DNA of 9,209 nucleotides from positions 1 to 9,209 of the forward strand of contig CAZPHE010000083.1 in assembly GCA_964586315.1 (NCBI GenBank), written 5' to 3'. The notes under the pieces were generated by a model, which worked only from the letters and a program-made list of their open reading frames with translations, had not been told where the DNA came from and made no database searches. The stretch's first letter is position 1, and each line of letters opens with the position of its first letter. The position numbers were made by a program, and so were the translations under genes. Origin of the DNA: CAZEER01 sp964586315 (GTDB lineage Bacteria; Fidelibacterota; Marinisomatia; Marinisomatales; UBA1611). Below, piece after piece: positions 7,841 to 9,209 of this stretch.

Positions 7841-9037
7841 TTATTTTTCTGGAATTGGTATAGCATCAACCTGTGTTTTCAATTTTGTAACTCTCTGATC
7901 CAATTTTTTTGCTGCACTTTCTAATGTACTTATATTACTCTCAACCGAACTTATATTACTTTCAATTGAACTTATATTCTTTTCAATTGAACTTATATTA
8001 TTTTCAATTCCACTAACATTATCACCTAGAGTATTTAATTTTTCGTCTGTTACCCTAAGACTTCTTGTTAGTGTGGTTACTTTTTCATTTAGGATTCCTA
8101 ATTCATTTGCTAAATCCCCAATATCATTAGTCAAAATATTCCTAGCTTTCAAAGCATTCTCATCTAAATCATTAATAGAAATATTAATTGTCTCAAGCTG
8201 ATCATTTAAACTTTCCAGCATGAACTGCATTTTCTGTTCCAGATCTTCAGTTTTCACATCTAGGTTTTTATTTAACTCTTTTATTCCTGTTAAATTATTT
8301 TCTACAGCATCTTCTACATCACCAAACCTTCCTTGCACTCTTAAAACTTCTTGAATATTATTAGCAAGCGCTCCTGACATCATATTAATTTGATTTTGTT
8401 GATTTTCTTGTGTTGCCCCTAAAGATTGTATATCTCTCTTTATTGTAGAAAGATTACCAGTTAATAAATAGGATTGGTTTGCAGTTGCATCAAGTTTTTC
8501 TTTGACTCCATAGAATTGTTGATTCAAAGTTGATACCGTATCATCAATCCCTCCCATCTCTTGCCTATTAGATGCAATTTCAACCTTTTGATTAACCAAA
8601 TCATCTTGAACATATTCAATTTTCTTTTTTTGTTCTCTCCCTTGAGAATGCAATCTGAGTAAATCTATTTCAAACTCACTTTGAAGTGCTTGCATATTCA
8701 TAAATAAATCCTGTAAATCCTTTAAAGCAAATTTCAAAGAATCATTTAAGTAATTTACTTTTCCAGATAAATGATTTACGTTTCCCTGAAGAAATTCTAA
8801 GCGTTCTGAAATAAATGTTAAATCACCTTTTTTTGCAGTATCCTCTCTGCCTAAAATATCACCTGGTGATATTTTTATTGTACCCTGTTCAGTTTTTAAA
8901 AAAATACGGTGCTGATTTTCATTGACTATAACTCCCTGGACTATAGAACCATCTTTTAAAAAGAAAATAGTTACATCCTGAGCTACCAAATGATAGCCCA
9001 TTAGAATAGTTAGTGAAAATATTAGTTTTTTTAACAT
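7841..9037 (-). CDS. Exported coiled-coil protein with heptad repeats, function unknown
   Basis: I do not recognise a named family for this 398-residue protein. Residues 1-20 form a signal peptide (basic MLKK, hydrophobic core, likely cut after VAQ). There is no lipobox cysteine, so it is not a lipoprotein. Residues 21-68 look like a small beta-rich module of the kind FLKDGSIVQGVI...IFLKTEQGTIKISPGDI, seen at the N-terminus of many FCB-group exported proteins. From about 75 to 392 the sequence is predicted long coiled coil, with little Pro and regular hydrophobic positions, ending in clear heptads at 343-374 (units like SIEKNIS). It closes with IPIPEK and has no transmembrane or outer-membrane anchor. 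A periplasmic fibre, tether or spacer fits, but this is inference. A good promoter lies just upstream and a tRNA-Leu precedes it; the TPR gene follows. The start ATG has no obvious Shine-Dalgarno site but gives a proper signal peptide. Confidence 0.85.
   Translation of the reverse strand: MLKKLIFSLTILMGYHLVAQDVTIFFLKDGSIVQGVIVNENQHRIFLKTEQGTIKISPGDILGREDTAKKGDLTFISERLEFLQGNVNHLSGKVNYLNDSLKFALKDLQDLFMNMQALQSEFEIDLLRLHSQGREQKKKIEYVQDDLVNQKVEIASNRQEMGGIDDTVSTLNQQFYGVKEKLDATANQSYLLTGNLSTIKRDIQSLGATQENQQNQINMMSGALANNIQEVLRVQGRFGDVEDAVENNLTGIKELNKNLDVKTEDLEQKMQFMLESLNDQLETINISINDLDENALKARNILTNDIGDLANELGILNEKVTTLTRSLRVTDEKLNTLGDNVSGIENNISSIEKNISSIESNISSVESNISTLESAAKKLDQRVTKLKTQVDAIPIPEK
7928..8011 (-). 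repeat. Four tandem 21-base units coding heptads
   Basis: Four head-to-tail 21-base units (7928-7948, 7949-7969, 7970-7990, 7991-8011) share acttatatt at one end and a tcaa-type end, with only a few differences per unit. They code residues 343-370 of the coiled-coil protein, one heptad per unit (GIENNIS, SIEKNIS, SIESNIS, SVESNIS). Flanking DNA at 8012-8032 is a degenerate fifth copy. The hydrophobic residues fall at a/d spacing. Confidence 0.9.
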
Positions 9038-9042
9038 CTGTT

Positions 9043-9059
9043 ATAGCGTGTTTAGCTAT
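9043..9059. other. Small hairpin in the leader of the coiled-coil gene
   Basis: ATAGC and GCTAT flank a 7-base loop, six bases or so before the ATG of the coiled-coil gene. If transcribed from the promoter at 9062-9090 the hairpin would sit at the very 5' end of the mRNA, which could affect stability or initiation. A 5-base stem is weak evidence. Confidence 0.25.
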
Positions 9060-9061
9060 TG

Positions 9062-9090
9062 AATCTAAACTAATGGAATGATTTGGTCAA
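9062..9090 (-). promoter_or_regulatory. Sigma70-like promoter for the coiled-coil gene
   Basis: On the reverse strand a TTGACC -35 box (9085-9090) is followed after exactly 17 bases by a TAGATT -10 box (9062-9067). These match five and four of six consensus positions. Transcription would start about 17-19 bases before the ATG at 9037, giving a very short leader. It sits in the only sizeable spacer upstream of the gene. If the organism uses the Bacteroidota-type promoter instead, this match may be fortuitous. Confidence 0.5.
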
Positions 9091-9139
9091 CCGATTGAAA
9101 AATTAAAAAATCTAGTAAAAAATGGATCTATTATTAACG

Positions 9140-9209
9140 TGCCGAAGGCCGGAATCGAACCGGCACGGGGTTTCCCCCACTGCCCCCTCAAGACAGCGTG
9201 TCTACCAGT
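9140..9209 (-). tRNA. tRNA-Leu(GAG), 5' end cut by the window edge
   Basis: Read from the reverse strand this is a class II (long variable arm) tRNA. The D-arm piece ACTGGTAGACACG is followed by the anticodon stem CTGTC/GGCAG around loop TTGAGGG, anticodon GAG (9187-9189), which reads CUC and CUU leucine codons. The variable arm GGGG-AAA-CCCC marks it as leucine-type. The T-arm is GCCGG-TTCGATT-CCGGC, followed by the acceptor 3' strand CTTCGGC and discriminator A at 9140. The next bases are CGTT, so CCA is not encoded and must be added by a nucleotidyltransferase. About 14 bases of the 5' end, including the acceptor 5' strand and its promoter, lie beyond 9209. Confidence 0.95.

Noticed and set aside
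9091..9139. Terminator for the tRNA gene
   Set aside because: Several T runs follow the tRNA on the reverse strand, but I could not find a stem before them, so no intrinsic terminator is called.

Overview
This AT-rich window (roughly one-third G+C by eye) looks like ordinary chromosome from a bacterium with a Gram-negative-type envelope. Most genes lack a convincing Shine-Dalgarno site, the exported proteins have signal peptides ending in ...AQ or ...SQ, and the genes are tightly packed. Together these suggest a member of the Bacteroidota/FCB group or its relatives, and a marine Marinimicrobia (SAR406)-like lineage is my best guess. That placement is inferred from protein style only, with no phylogenetic marker tested.

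Everything supportable lies on the minus strand, so transcription runs from high to low coordinates. At the right edge is a tRNA-Leu(GAG), cut by the window end. After a spacer of about 100 bases with a good sigma70-like promoter come two exported proteins. The first is a long coiled-coil protein with heptad repeats (7841-9037). The second is a TPR-repeat protein (6447-7745). A tight run of six genes follows: a HAD phosphatase, acpS, the bifunctional NAD(P)H-hydrate repair enzyme nnrD, a VanZ-family membrane protein, recN and murA. These six are joined by overlaps of 1, 4, 4, 14 and 23 bases, which points to one co-transcribed and probably translationally coupled unit. After a 59-base gap comes trkA (1-622), truncated by the window edge.

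The functions are housekeeping: leucine decoding, cofactor work (acpS charges acyl carrier protein; nnrD repairs damaged NAD(P)H), DNA break repair (recN), the first committed step of peptidoglycan synthesis (murA) and regulation of potassium uptake (trkA). The two exported proteins are the only ones without a known job; the coiled-coil one may span or structure the envelope. I see no mobile element, CRISPR array, phage gene or defence system, and no convincing undescribed multi-gene system. The points most worth a second look are a recent-looking 21-base tandem repeat in the coiled-coil gene, a RecN shortened at two places, and overlapping starts that appear to rely on translational coupling.
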